From Oceanospirillum sp964342385 (GTDB lineage: Bacteria > Pseudomonadota > Gammaproteobacteria > Pseudomonadales > Halomonadaceae), in NCBI GenBank assembly GCA_964342385.1, contig CAYFGP010000013.1, forward strand, positions 1 to 64,000: 64,000 nt of DNA, written 5' to 3'. A model generated the notes under the pieces. It was not told the origin of the DNA. It worked only from the letters and a program-made list of their open reading frames with translations, and made no database searches. A program made the position numbers and the translations under genes. Of this stretch, positions 25,829 through 35,220 are shown in pieces. How positions within the stretch are numbered: the first letter of the stretch is position 1; each line of letters begins with the position of its first letter.

Positions 25829-27889
25829 CTACGAAGGCTGATAACGCTGACAGCGGTTACGTCCACCCTGCTTACTTTGATACATGGCTACATCGGCATT
25901 TTTAATCAACGCTTTGGCTTCTATGGCATCATCCGGAGCTAAGGTGACACCAATACTGGCGGAAACCGTGACCTCTGCCACCCCGATATCAATGGGTTCA
26001 GTGACCACCTGCAGGACCTTATCCGCCACAGACATCGCATCTTGTTCACTGCTTAAATCATGCAGGATCAGGTTAAACTCATCGCCACCAATACGGGCAA
26101 TCACATCACTGTCACGCACAGACTGACGCAAACGGTTAGCCACTTCTTTCAGCAACTCATCCCCCGCATCATGGCCGTATTGATCATTCACATCTTTAAA
26201 GTGATCCAGGTCCAGGTAGAGCAGTGCCATATGATTCTGATTGCGCCGTACTTTTTTGAGCGCCTGATCCAAGCGGTCTTTAAACAAACGACGATTAGCA
26301 AGACCTGTGAGAGGATCGTAAAACGCCAGCATCTCCATGCGTTCCTGATCCTTTTTCAGCTGAGTGATATCTTCACCCACACTGACCAGATGAGTAATCT
26401 CATCCGCTTGATTCTTGATCGGGGCAGTAGAGCTCATGATCCAGAAGCGATCACCGTTCTTCTTCTGCAGCATACGTTCGCCACGCCAGATCTCACCAGT
26501 GAGCACCGTGCTCCAGATATCGCGAATAATCTCTGCCTCGGCTTTATCACAGGATAAAAAACCGGCCTTGCGACCAATCAACTCTTCCGAGCTATATCCC
26601 GTTACCTTTTCCATACTAGGGTTAACGTATTCCAATATGAGCTCAGCATCAGTAATGGTGACAAAGCTGGCAGAGCAGGCTACCGCCTGGGATAACTTGT
26701 GCAACTGCTGATCCATCTGATCCGCTTCAATCGCTATTGAGGCCAGCTGGCTATTAGCATGCAGTAACTCCAACTGTGCCGTCGAAGGATCAGCAATCTC
26801 CCTATGGTACAAAGCGAAGGTCCCTAAGACTTTCCCCTGACGGCTTTTAATCGGGATCGACCAACACGCTTTTAGTCCAGCACTCAACGCCAAACCTTTA
26901 AAATCTTTCCAATAGGGATGAGTCGTGATGTCACTGGCAATCACGGGGCGTCCGGTATAAGCCGCAGAACCACAAGAGCCCACATCACTGCCAATACGCA
27001 CACCATCAATTGCCTGGTTATAAAACTCCGGCAAGCTGGGAGCTGCGCCGGTATAAAGGTGTTTACCGGTTTTATCGAGCAGAAGAACAGAACAGATCAG
27101 ATCAGGGAAGGTTTCCTCAGTAAAACTGATCAGACTATTCAGAACCTCCTGCAACGGCTCGCCCTGAGCCATCATTTCCAGAATGCTGTTGCGATAGGTA
27201 TAGATGGTTTCCTGTTGATGCTGAGCGGTGATGTCCTGACTGATACTCAAAATTCCTGTGCGCTCACCTTTTTGAGCTCTTAGGGGGACCTTTACGATAT
27301 GCATCAGATGGGTTTGCTTGCCGCCGTCATGAATCCAGCGAGAAGCCTGCTGAGTTACCCCAGTGGCAATGACAAGCTGATCCTGTTCACGAATACTGGC
27401 CGCATCAATATCTTCAAACAGCTCAAACTCGGTATGTTTAATGATCTGACCACGATTTTTACCGGTGAAGGCCTCAAAAGCACGATTAAATTCGATGTAC
27501 TCACCGGCTTTGTTTTTGAAACTGATCAGATTAGGTAGGTTATCCATCAGGGTGCGCAATAACTCGTGCTCACGACTCAGCTGTTGAGTTTTCTCGGTTA
27601 AATCATTGCTAAGAGCTTTAGCCTGTTTTGCCTGCTGCAATTTCTGGTAAGCAAAACGAGCCAAAAGCAGAATCACAATAAATTGAACACAGCCCAATAC
27701 AAGGGTGGTATAACGCCAGAAATCGACAGTATCAAACACACTTGGGGAGTGTTCATCCGCTCTAACCAACAGCGGAAACATCATCATCAGGCTGCAAACA
27801 ATCCCTAAGCGCGACTTTTCCCACCACAGATGTGGTGTTTCAGCACTCTCTGCCTCAGGTTTTGTCCGATGCTGCCGTGATTTTGCCAT
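25829..27889 (-). CDS. Membrane diguanylate cyclase, PAS-GAF-PAS-GGDEF
   Basis: 686 residues. Two hydrophobic segments (about 28-44 and 56-78) anchor the N-terminus. PAS (about 113-230), GAF (245-385), PAS-PAC (395-510) and GGDEF (525-683) domains follow. The active-site loop RIGGDEF is intact near residue 600, and the product-inhibition site RDSD lies five residues before it, so an active, feedback-regulated c-di-GMP synthase is expected. No EAL domain is present. It is a single gene. A dispersed repeat (28021-28115) lies in its upstream region. The signals sensed are unknown. Confidence 0.92.
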   Translation of the reverse strand: MAKSRQHRTKPEAESAETPHLWWEKSRLGIVCSLMMMFPLLVRADEHSPSVFDTVDFWRYTTLVLGCVQFIVILLLARFAYQKLQQAKQAKALSNDLTEKTQQLSREHELLRTLMDNLPNLISFKNKAGEYIEFNRAFEAFTGKNRGQIIKHTEFELFEDIDAASIREQDQLVIATGVTQQASRWIHDGGKQTHLMHIVKVPLRAQKGERTGILSISQDITAQHQQETIYTYRNSILEMMAQGEPLQEVLNSLISFTEETFPDLICSVLLLDKTGKHLYTGAAPSLPEFYNQAIDGVRIGSDVGSCGSAAYTGRPVIASDITTHPYWKDFKGLALSAGLKACWSIPIKSRQGKVLGTFALYHREIADPSTAQLELLHANSQLASIAIEADQMDQQLHKLSQAVACSASFVTITDAELILEYVNPSMEKVTGYSSEELIGRKAGFLSCDKAEAEIIRDIWSTVLTGEIWRGERMLQKKNGDRFWIMSSTAPIKNQADEITHLVSVGEDITQLKKDQERMEMLAFYDPLTGLANRRLFKDRLDQALKKVRRNQNHMALLYLDLDHFKDVNDQYGHDAGDELLKEVANRLRQSVRDSDVIARIGGDEFNLILHDLSSEQDAMSVADKVLQVVTEPIDIGVAEVTVSASIGVTLAPDDAIEAKALIKNADVAMYQSKQGGRNRCQRYQPS

Positions 27890-28276
27890 TCGTTACCCCA
27901 GATACAGGATTTTTTCGACATTTGCCTATATCTTTGATCATAGGAGAAAAAATAGCCAGCTGGCTTAAGAAAAGAGTGAGTCGAAAATAAATCATCCTTG
28001 CTACACACTTACATGCAAATGTTTCGATATTTTTTGGCCAATGGCTGAAGCATGAAACCATTTGCTAAAGAGAAACGTTTGTGTGGATGCTTATTAAAGA
28101 CTCTGTAGCAATGGATTAGATAAAAATATATGCCCTCTTTTTAATCTCTTTATTCAGTAATAGTAATCGGTGCCGATATCTATCTTGTTTAGCGTTTAAT
28201 ACAGACAAAACGTGCGTATAGGCAAAATATGTTCAGGCATCATCGTTATCGCCTTAGCCAGTCCAAGAGAATGAAT
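27890..28276. other. Non-coding stretch between GGDEF gene and DUF2970 gene
   Basis: Divergent promoter region. It includes one copy of a roughly 95-bp repeat also present at 61838-61930. A+T-rich sequence at 28110-28200 probably holds the rightward promoter. Confidence 0.5.
28021..28115. repeat. Dispersed intergenic repeat, copy A
   Basis: Matches 61838-61930 in the same orientation. Blocks GTTTCGATAT, TGGCTGAAGNATGAAA and TGCTAAAGAGAAA keep identical spacing (42 bp from the first block to the third). Both copies lie 130-165 bp upstream of a leftward gene. Confidence 0.7.
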
Positions 28277-28459
28277 ATGAAGCACTGGTTAGCTATTATT
28301 CAAAGCGTATTAGCCGCCTTTATTGGTGTGCAAAAAGAAGAGAAGCGTCGGGAGGATTTTAATGCAAATTCGCCCTGGCCTTTTATCGTCACAGGTATTG
28401 TGATGACACTACTCTTTGTACTCTTATTGGTACTACTGGTACGTTGGCTGACCAGCTAA
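28277..28459 (+). CDS. DUF2970 small membrane protein
   Basis: 60 residues. The cytoplasmic N-terminal part WLAIIQSVLAAFIGVQKEEKRREDF is the DUF2970 hallmark, followed by one strong transmembrane helix (about 35-58). These proteins are often encoded just before cytochrome oxidase genes in proteobacteria, as here. The start at 28277 is preferred because AAGAGA (28265-28270) is 6 nt upstream; ATG 28271 would add two residues. Function unknown. Confidence 0.8.
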   Translation: MKHWLAIIQSVLAAFIGVQKEEKRREDFNANSPWPFIVTGIVMTLLFVLLLVLLVRWLTS

Positions 28460-28763
28460 CACAGACTAACACGCCCGATAAAACGTCTAAAAATCAATCA
28501 GATAAAACCAGACCCTTCATTTTAAAAATCATTTCTGATACGACTTTCATAGTCTAATTTTCCAACAATCACAGAATTTTTTCTTTGCTTGTTGGCTGAA
28601 AAACCCCGTCTATACTCAAGCTAAATCATACTGTTTTACACAGTTTTGATGATCATCGCTGCAGCCCTTTCGGACGCAGTCCCATTAGCGGGAGTCCTAT
28701 AAAATAATATGCGGGCAGACAGCATAAGACCTTATTAGCCAGCCGAATAGAGCAGGTGGGCCT
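28460..28763. other. Non-coding leader of the cox operon
   Basis: A sigma70-like promoter is visible: TTGTTG at 28589-28594, a 16-bp spacer, TATACT at 28611-28616. This leaves a leader of about 140 nt before coxB with an imperfect GCGGGAGTCC/GGACGCAGTCCC pairing near 28672-28698. Confidence 0.5.
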
Positions 28764-29918
28764 ATGGACACGTTAAGGGATATAGGCGGTAGACCCCATG
28801 CCCAGGGTTTGCCTTATAAAGCCTTTGTATTACTGCTGTGGGCATTTCCCTCAATCAGCCACGCCGACTGGGAGCTGAATATGCCTGTCGGGGTCACCGA
28901 AGTCAGTGAATCGGTTTATTCCCTGCATATGACCATCTTCTGGGTCTGTGTAGTCATCGCTTTGATTGTCTTTGGTGTCATGTTCTGGTCGATCTTCCAT
29001 CACCGCAAGTCCAAGGGTGCAAAACCGGCAGAGTTTCATGAAAGCACCACCGTTGAGATCATCTGGACCATTATTCCCCTGCTGATTCTGGTGGGTATGG
29101 CGGTCCCCGCAACGGCAACTCTGAGGCAGATGTACGATACCTCAGAAGCCGAAGTGGATATCCAGATCACAGGTTATCAATGGAAGTGGCGTTACCAATA
29201 TCTGAATGAAGAGATCGATTTCTTCAGTAATCTCACCACTCCCAAAGAGCAGATCGAAAATCAGGCGGAAAAAACCGACACCTACTTGCTAGAGGTTGAT
29301 AATCCTCTGGTGCTGCCCGTAGGTAAAAAAGTGCGTTTTCTGCTCACTTCCAATGATGTGATTCACTCCTGGTGGATTCCCGACTTTGCCGTAAAAAAAG
29401 ACGCCATTCCCGGCTTTATCAACGAGGCCTGGACCAAGATCGATAAACCCGGCACCTATCGTGGCCAATGCGCCGAACTGTGCGGTAAAGATCATGGCTT
29501 TATGCCGATTGTTGTCGTGGCCATGAATGATAACGATTACTCCTCCTGGGTGGCCCAACAACAGGCCGCCAAGCAAGCGAAAGCCGCTTCGGCCGAAAAA
29601 GAGTGGACTCTGGCTGAGCTGATGACCAAGGGTGAACAGGTCTACAACACTGCCTGTGCCGCCTGTCACCAAGCCAATGGTGCAGGCATACCTGGGGCTT
29701 TCCCGGCCTTAAAAGGCAGTGTGATGGCGACACAGGATAAAGCCGCTCATATCGATATCGTACTGAACGGTAAAGCCGGTACGGCCATGGCCGCCTATGG
29801 CAGTCAGTTTGATGCCGTGGACCTCGCCGCCGTGATCACCTACGAACGTAACGCCTGGGGCAATGACACCGGAGAGCTGGTGACACCTCAGGAGATTAAA
29901 CAGATTCAGGGCCAGTAG
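28764..29918 (+). CDS. coxB: Cytochrome c oxidase subunit II with fused cytochrome c (caa3 type)
   Basis: 384 residues. A signal sequence and two transmembrane helices (about 53-75 and 93-113) precede the periplasmic cupredoxin domain with the CuA ligands in CAELCGKDHGFMP. A C-terminal class I cytochrome c domain (about 285-375) binds heme at CAACH and has a methionine ligand candidate in GTAMAAYG. CuA receives electrons from the fused cytochrome and passes them to heme a. First gene of coxB-coxA-ctaG-coxC. The fused heme domain defines the caa3 type. Confidence 0.96.
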   Translation: MDTLRDIGGRPHAQGLPYKAFVLLLWAFPSISHADWELNMPVGVTEVSESVYSLHMTIFWVCVVIALIVFGVMFWSIFHHRKSKGAKPAEFHESTTVEIIWTIIPLLILVGMAVPATATLRQMYDTSEAEVDIQITGYQWKWRYQYLNEEIDFFSNLTTPKEQIENQAEKTDTYLLEVDNPLVLPVGKKVRFLLTSNDVIHSWWIPDFAVKKDAIPGFINEAWTKIDKPGTYRGQCAELCGKDHGFMPIVVVAMNDNDYSSWVAQQQAAKQAKAASAEKEWTLAELMTKGEQVYNTACAACHQANGAGIPGAFPALKGSVMATQDKAAHIDIVLNGKAGTAMAAYGSQFDAVDLAAVITYERNAWGNDTGELVTPQEIKQIQGQ

Positions 29919-29936
29919 GTCAGCAGAAGGAGCAGG

Positions 29937-31523
29937 ATGATGAATGATATGACCCAACCTGAGCTGATGCATGGCCACCACGGCCCGGCTCAAGGCTTAA
30001 CCCGCTGGTTGTACACCACCAACCATAAAGACATAGGCACCCTTTACCTATGGTTCAGTTTTGCCATGTTTCTGATTGGCGGTTGTATGGCCCTGGTGAT
30101 TCGCAGCGAACTCTTTCAACCGGGTTTGCAGCTTGTTGACCCCGAGTTCTTTAATCAGATGACCACCATGCATGGCCTGATTATGGTGTTTGGTGCCGTG
30201 ATGCCCGCCTTTGTCGGCCTCGCCAACTGGATGATTCCACTGATGGTAGGCGCACCGGATATGGCACTGCCCAGAATGAATAATCTTAGTTTCTGGATAC
30301 TGCCATTTGCCTTTGCCATGTTGCTGTCGACGCTGTTGATGGAAGGCGGCGGTCCTAACTTTGGCTGGACTTTTTATGCTCCGCTTTCTACCACTTATGC
30401 GCCACCCAGTGTGACCTTCTTTATCTTCTCAGTGCATATGATGGGTATCAGCTCCATTATGGGTGCGATCAATGTCATCGCCACCATTTTGAATATGCGC
30501 GCACCGGGCATGACCATGATGAAGATGCCACTGTTTGTCTGGACCTGGCTGATTACCGCCTTCCTGCTGATTGCTGTGATGCCGGTACTGGCCGGTGTGA
30601 TTACCATGATGTTGATGGACATTCACTTTGGTACCAGCTTCTTTGATGCCGGTGGTGGCGGTGATCCGGTCCTGTTCCAGCACTTGTTCTGGTTCTTTGG
30701 TCACCCGGAAGTGTACATTATGATTTTGCCCGCCTTTGGCATCATCTCTCATATAGTGCCCGCCTTCAGCCGTAAACGCCTGTTTGGTTACGCCTCCATG
30801 GTATACGCCACGGCATCCATCGCGCTACTATCGTTTGTAGTCTGGGCGCACCATATGTTTACTGTGGGATTGCCGTTAGCCGGTGAGCTGTTCTTTATGT
30901 ATTCCACCATGTTGATCGCCGTCCCCACCGGGGTGAAGGTGTTTAACTGGATCAGCACCATGTTCCGAGGCGCTATCAGCTTTGAAACGCCTATGCTGTT
31001 TGCCATCGGCTTTATTGTGCTGTTTACCATCGGTGGTTTCTCTGGCCTGATGCTGGCCATTGCACCGGCGGACTTCCAATATCACGATACTTATTTTGTC
31101 GTAGCTCACTTCCACTATGTACTGGTACCGGGTGCAGTGTTCTCCATTATCGCCGGAGCTTACTACTGGCTGCCGAAGTGGACCGGGAATATGTACAACG
31201 AGCGCTTGGGTCAGTGGCACTTCTGGCTCTCGATGATCGGTGTAAACCTGACCTTTTTCCCAATGCACTTTATTGGCCTGGCTGGTATGCCTCGTCGTAT
31301 TCCTGACTACGCCCTGCAGTTTGCTGACTTCAATATGGTCGCCAGTATTGGAGGCTTTATGTTCGGCTTCAGTCAGCTGCTATTTTTATACATAGTGATT
31401 AAGTGCATTAAAGGTGGCGAGAAGGCCGAAGCAAAACCCTGGGAAGGGGCTGAAGGCTTGGAATGGCAGGTAGCCTCTCCTGCGCCCTATCACACCTTTG
31501 CTCAGCCACCACGCATCGATTGA
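29937..31523 (+). CDS. coxA: Cytochrome c oxidase subunit I
   Basis: 528 residues with 12 membrane helices. Heme-copper ligands are visible: the HPEVY cross-linked His-Tyr segment with its D-channel glutamate (type A1), HHMFTVGL for CuB, and HFHYVL for the two heme irons. It reduces oxygen to water and pumps protons. AAGGAG lies 4 nt before the ATG at 29937 and 7 nt before an adjacent ATG at 29940, so either may be used. The 3' end runs into a 15-bp tandem repeat that includes the stop codon. Confidence 0.97.
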   Translation: MMNDMTQPELMHGHHGPAQGLTRWLYTTNHKDIGTLYLWFSFAMFLIGGCMALVIRSELFQPGLQLVDPEFFNQMTTMHGLIMVFGAVMPAFVGLANWMIPLMVGAPDMALPRMNNLSFWILPFAFAMLLSTLLMEGGGPNFGWTFYAPLSTTYAPPSVTFFIFSVHMMGISSIMGAINVIATILNMRAPGMTMMKMPLFVWTWLITAFLLIAVMPVLAGVITMMLMDIHFGTSFFDAGGGGDPVLFQHLFWFFGHPEVYIMILPAFGIISHIVPAFSRKRLFGYASMVYATASIALLSFVVWAHHMFTVGLPLAGELFFMYSTMLIAVPTGVKVFNWISTMFRGAISFETPMLFAIGFIVLFTIGGFSGLMLAIAPADFQYHDTYFVVAHFHYVLVPGAVFSIIAGAYYWLPKWTGNMYNERLGQWHFWLSMIGVNLTFFPMHFIGLAGMPRRIPDYALQFADFNMVASIGGFMFGFSQLLFLYIVIKCIKGGEKAEAKPWEGAEGLEWQVASPAPYHTFAQPPRID

Positions 31524-31573
31524 GTAGCTATCAATTGAATATCTATCGGTTAAATGCCTATCGATAAAATGCA
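31514..31573 (+). repeat. 15-bp tandem repeat, four units, covering the coxA stop
   Basis: Units 31514-31528, 31529-31543, 31544-31558 and 31559-31573. In the coxA frame they read RID-stop, AIN-stop, SIG-stop and PIDKM, so the terminal codons and stop are repeated in frame. Confidence 0.85.
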
Positions 31574-31644
31574 TGGCGGCTAAGTAAGACAATTATTATT
31601 CGCTGCACTGAATGGCTTCCAAAACAGGAAGTCGGGAGGTAAGC

Positions 31645-32310
31645 ATGAAAGATCAGAATCCACATAAAACCACGGTGAGCAAATTGGTGCTCGCCACCTT
31701 GGGCATGTTTCTGTTCGGCTTTTTGTTAGTGCCTTTATACGATGTCTTTTGCGAGATTACCGGGTTAAATGGCAAAGTCAGCAACACGGCCTACGTAGAA
31801 AAAGAGGGCTTTACCGTTGACCCTAACCGTAAGGTCACGGTGCAATTTCTCACCAATACCAATGCCAATATGAACTGGCTATTTGAAGCTGAAGCACGTT
31901 CTATTCAGGTTCACCCGGGTGAGCTCAGCCGGGTCAGCTTTAAAGTGGTTAACCCCTCACTCAAACGTATGACGGCTCAGGCCGTGCCTAGTGTCAGTCC
32001 CTCAGAGGGCGCAGAGTATCTGCTAAAAACCCAGTGTTTCTGTTTTGAACAGCAGGAACTGGGGGCCGGGGCCAGCCAACAGATGACACTGCTATTTCGG
32101 GTTGATCCCAATCTACCGCAACATATTAAAACCCTGACACTGGCTTATACCCTGTTCGATATCAGCGATACCCGCTCTGTAAGCAGTATTGCTCAGCTTG
32201 ATCCTGCAGAAGCCCATCAACCTGAGCCAAGACGATCAGCAGATCACAGCACAGATACCGCCCCATCAATCCATGCACAAGACACCATACTCCTGGCCGG
32301 AGGATATTGA
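31645..32310 (+). CDS. ctaG: Cytochrome c oxidase assembly protein CtaG (Cox11)
   Basis: 221 residues. One N-terminal transmembrane helix (about 16-36) precedes a periplasmic immunoglobulin-like domain with the copper-binding CFCFEQQEL motif. It delivers copper to the CuB site of subunit I. The start at 31645 is set by GGGAGGT four bases upstream; the longer frame from 31612 has no such site. The tail after residue 185 is low-complexity and may be poorly conserved. Its stop is one base before the coxC start codon. Confidence 0.93.
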   Translation: MKDQNPHKTTVSKLVLATLGMFLFGFLLVPLYDVFCEITGLNGKVSNTAYVEKEGFTVDPNRKVTVQFLTNTNANMNWLFEAEARSIQVHPGELSRVSFKVVNPSLKRMTAQAVPSVSPSEGAEYLLKTQCFCFEQQELGAGASQQMTLLFRVDPNLPQHIKTLTLAYTLFDISDTRSVSSIAQLDPAEAHQPEPRRSADHSTDTAPSIHAQDTILLAGGY

Positions 32311-32311
32311 G

Positions 32312-33217
32312 ATGAGTAGCACACACGCTCAATCAGATCATGACGATCACGCCCAAAGTTACTACGTGCCCGCCCAGAGCCACTGGCCTATCGTGGCTGC
32401 GATTGGCCTCTTCCTGCTAATGTTTGGCACTGGCAATATGATTAACGAACCAGACAGCGCCTTACGCTGGTTGGGAGTAATCGGTTTTCTAATCATTGTC
32501 TGGATGTTTTTTGGTTGGTTTGGCACCGTCGCCAAAGAAAGTATGGATGGCCTTTATGATGAACAGATGGACCGCTCCTTCCGCTGGGGTATGGGCTGGT
32601 TTATCTTCTCAGAGGTGATGTTCTTTGCGGCTTTCTTTGGGGCACTATTTTACGTGCGCCAATTGGCCATCCCATGGCTTGCCGGTGAAGGCAGCAATGC
32701 CATGACCCACGAGCTATTATGGCCTGGCTTTATCGCAGAATGGCCGTTAATGACTACGCCTGATGCAGAGAAGTTTCCTGGACCAGAGCAAATCATTAAC
32801 CCTTGGCACCTCCCCTTGATTAATACCCTGCTGCTGGTTTCTTCCAGCGTTACCCTAACTTGGGCACACCATGCGCTACAAAAAGATAATCGCCCCGTAG
32901 TGATTCGCTGGTTAGCGATTACTTTAGCATTGGGTGTACTATTTTTAATTATTCAAGCAGAAGAGTATATCGAGGCTTATACCGAACTGGGCCTGACCTT
33001 AGCCTCAGGGATTTACGGCGGCACCTTCTTTATTCTGACCGGCTTCCACGGCCTGCACGTCACCATGGGCAGTATTATCCTATTGGTGATGTTAGTGAGG
33101 ATTATGAAAGGGCACTTTGATGCCAAACATCACTTTGGTTTTGAAGCCGCAGCCTGGTATTGGCACTTTGTCGATGTGGTCTGGCTGGGACTATTCCTGT
33201 TTGTTTATGTGTTCTGA
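32312..33217 (+). CDS. coxC: Cytochrome c oxidase subunit III
   Basis: 301 residues with seven predicted helices. It carries the subunit III signatures FSEVMFFAAFFGALFYVR, LTGFHGLHVTMGS and WYWHFVDVVWLGLFLFVY. It stabilises subunit I and the proton uptake path. GGAGG at 32297-32301 fixes the start at 32312, so the first 14 nt of leader lie inside the end of ctaG. A 45-residue insertion between the first helix pairs is usual for this proteobacterial form. Confidence 0.95.
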   Translation: MSSTHAQSDHDDHAQSYYVPAQSHWPIVAAIGLFLLMFGTGNMINEPDSALRWLGVIGFLIIVWMFFGWFGTVAKESMDGLYDEQMDRSFRWGMGWFIFSEVMFFAAFFGALFYVRQLAIPWLAGEGSNAMTHELLWPGFIAEWPLMTTPDAEKFPGPEQIINPWHLPLINTLLLVSSSVTLTWAHHALQKDNRPVVIRWLAITLALGVLFLIIQAEEYIEAYTELGLTLASGIYGGTFFILTGFHGLHVTMGSIILLVMLVRIMKGHFDAKHHFGFEAAAWYWHFVDVVWLGLFLFVYVF

Positions 33218-33264
33218 CCCTAAAAAGGGCACCACTCATAAGACCCTTTAACTTCTCGGTTCTC

Positions 33265-33474
33265 TTACCAGGGAGCCTGAGAGGTTAAGGCCCCTGTGCC
33301 AAAACCATACACCAAACAAACCAACAACATTACGGTCAAAGAGATACGGAACTTTAACGATGTCAGTAAGCGTAAGCTATTTTCACTACTGGCAGGTTTT
33401 AACAGGAAAAACAGCCCACAGGCCAAACTCAAAAGAATTGCCACAAACAGCAGTAAAATCAGTGGTTTCAGCAT
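33265..33474 (-). CDS. DUF2909 twin-transmembrane protein
   Basis: 69 residues with two transmembrane helices (about 3-22 and 43-62) separated by a short basic loop, the DUF2909 pattern. Small proteins of this family are commonly encoded on the opposite strand between coxC and SURF1 in Gammaproteobacteria, as here. GGAG at 33481-33484 serves ATG 33474 (6 nt) or 33477 (3 nt); the first is preferred. Probably a minor cytochrome oxidase factor; function unproven. Confidence 0.8.
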   Translation of the reverse strand: MLKPLILLLFVAILLSLACGLFFLLKPASSENSLRLLTSLKFRISLTVMLLVCLVYGFGTGALTSQAPW

Positions 33475-33553
33475 CATAAACTCCTGTATCAGATCTTTTG
33501 GAAAGATGATCTGGTAGCTAAAGCATAAGCCATTACCAAAGGACAAACGACTT

Positions 33554-34357
33554 TTGCCTCTATCTAATACCTCTCTTCCCAAGCCAATTAAGGCATCAAT
33601 AAGCAAACGCCAGTTCTGCTATCACTCACTGGTACTGTTGGTTCTGATGCTGTGTTTTAACTTGGGTTTATGGCAGCTGGATAGAGCGGAAGAAAAGCGT
33701 TTAATATTGGATCAGATCTCGGTAGGCGAACAAAACCCTCTGCCATTTACAACTTTCTACCAGCAATACCTAAATGCTACGAACAAGGTACAAAAAAGAT
33801 CTGGCAATGGCTTTAAGTATCAACATATCCAGCTTTCTGGTCGCTATCATGCGGACAAAAGCTTTATTCTGGATAATAGAACCTATCAGGGCAAAGCAGG
33901 TTACCATCTACTGACACTGTTTGAAGCAGCACATCCAGAGCCTGTTTGGCTATTAGTCAATCGAGGCTGGATTGCCGCACCGCGTTTACGCAGTGAACGC
34001 CCCCAGTTTGCAACACCCAGCGACACAGTCACCTTGCAGGTTCAGCTTAATACTCCAACAACAACTCAAAGCTACCCGCCTGAAACAGAGCAATGGCCTG
34101 TGCGTTTACAGCAACTGGATTGGGTTCAACTGGATAAACTCAACCAACGTGCATTACTGCCCTATGAATTTCGTTTAATCGATAACCAACAGTCAGGTGT
34201 GCAGCAGGCTCAACCCGTTTTCCCTCGTTTAACACCCGAAAAACATCAGGGTTATGCCCTACAATGGTTCTCCTTGTTTAGCGTACTCCTACTATTCTGG
34301 GCTAGCCCTTATTGGCTACCCAGACTTAAACAAATCCTGCTTTCTGCAAAATCATAA
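33554..34357 (+). CDS. SURF1-family cytochrome oxidase assembly protein
   Basis: 267 residues with a transmembrane helix at each end (about 24-43 and 238-256) and a periplasmic loop containing the SURF1 motifs FKYQHIQLSGRY and LLVNRGWI. SURF1 assists heme a insertion into subunit I. It is divergent from the DUF2909 gene by 79 bp. There is no strong ribosome site before the start, and an internal start is possible but would remove residues preceding the first helix. Confidence 0.88.
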   Translation: MPLSNTSLPKPIKASISKRQFCYHSLVLLVLMLCFNLGLWQLDRAEEKRLILDQISVGEQNPLPFTTFYQQYLNATNKVQKRSGNGFKYQHIQLSGRYHADKSFILDNRTYQGKAGYHLLTLFEAAHPEPVWLLVNRGWIAAPRLRSERPQFATPSDTVTLQVQLNTPTTTQSYPPETEQWPVRLQQLDWVQLDKLNQRALLPYEFRLIDNQQSGVQQAQPVFPRLTPEKHQGYALQWFSLFSVLLLFWASPYWLPRLKQILLSAKS

Positions 34358-34562
34358 ACACTTCATAGCAAATTTCAGCCTTGCCAAATCAATCAGGGAT
34401 AAAACAGCGCAACTCCAAAAATCTCTGCTAGCTTAAAAAGTAAGCGTTCTGAAAAGAGCACTGCAATTGACCTGTTACTGCAAAATATCTGTTTTTGCAG
34501 CATGGAATAACCCTGTAAAAAACAATAAGAAACGCCTCACGGGATGAGGTAGGGAGCATGTT

Positions 34563-35159
34563 ATGCATATTTTGTCGGAGCAGCAGATTCGACGGAACCG
34601 CCGTCGCCTATCGCTGCTGCTTATCCTACTGCTGATCCCCTTTATCCTGGCCTCGTTAATGGTCCGTTTTGAGGTCTGGCTACCGACTAACAGTGTCAAT
34701 AATGGAGACTTTTTGCAGGACAAAGAGCCTTTTTATCGCTGGCCCTGGCAAGCTCAGGACAGTTTTCCAGATGTGCTCAAGCAACACTGGTTACTGGTTC
34801 TGGTGAATCATCACGAATGTCAGGGAGAGTGCCAGCATTGGCAGCAACAGTTACAACAGATTCATAAAGCGTTAGGCAAAGAAGGGAATCGGGTACGCCG
34901 GGTATTTCTACAACCCGTATTAACCGCCACAGGCTTACCCGCCACGCCAGAAGGCATGGGAGATCAATCGATTCGTCAGTGGCATGGGTTAACCATGTCC
35001 AACCCAGATTGGCAGGCACGTCCCTGGTTAGGCAAAGACTATCAAGTATTGATTGTGGACCCTATGGGTAATCTGGTGACCGGCTATGCAGCCAGTCACT
35101 CCGGTCGGGATCTGTTAAGAGACCTGCGCCGTTTACTCAAAGCCTCTTCAGCCGGGTAA
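34563..35159 (+). CDS. Thioredoxin-like cytochrome oxidase-associated membrane protein
   Basis: 198 residues. A basic N-terminus and one transmembrane helix (about 17-35) precede a periplasmic domain with a thioredoxin-like pattern (HWLLVLVNHHECQGECQHWQ, then YQVLIVDPMGNLVTGY). It is encoded between SURF1 and ctaA, where pseudomonads carry an uncharacterised assembly protein of similar size. The two cysteines are spaced CxxxC, as in SCO proteins, so a copper or thiol role is possible; this is inference. GGGAG precedes the ATG. Confidence 0.7.
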   Translation: MHILSEQQIRRNRRRLSLLLILLLIPFILASLMVRFEVWLPTNSVNNGDFLQDKEPFYRWPWQAQDSFPDVLKQHWLLVLVNHHECQGECQHWQQQLQQIHKALGKEGNRVRRVFLQPVLTATGLPATPEGMGDQSIRQWHGLTMSNPDWQARPWLGKDYQVLIVDPMGNLVTGYAASHSGRDLLRDLRRLLKASSAG

Positions 35160-35220
35160 TCCCAACACATAACAATCTGTTGTCGCGTCATTACTGCCCT
35201 CAAGACACAAGGAGGAGATG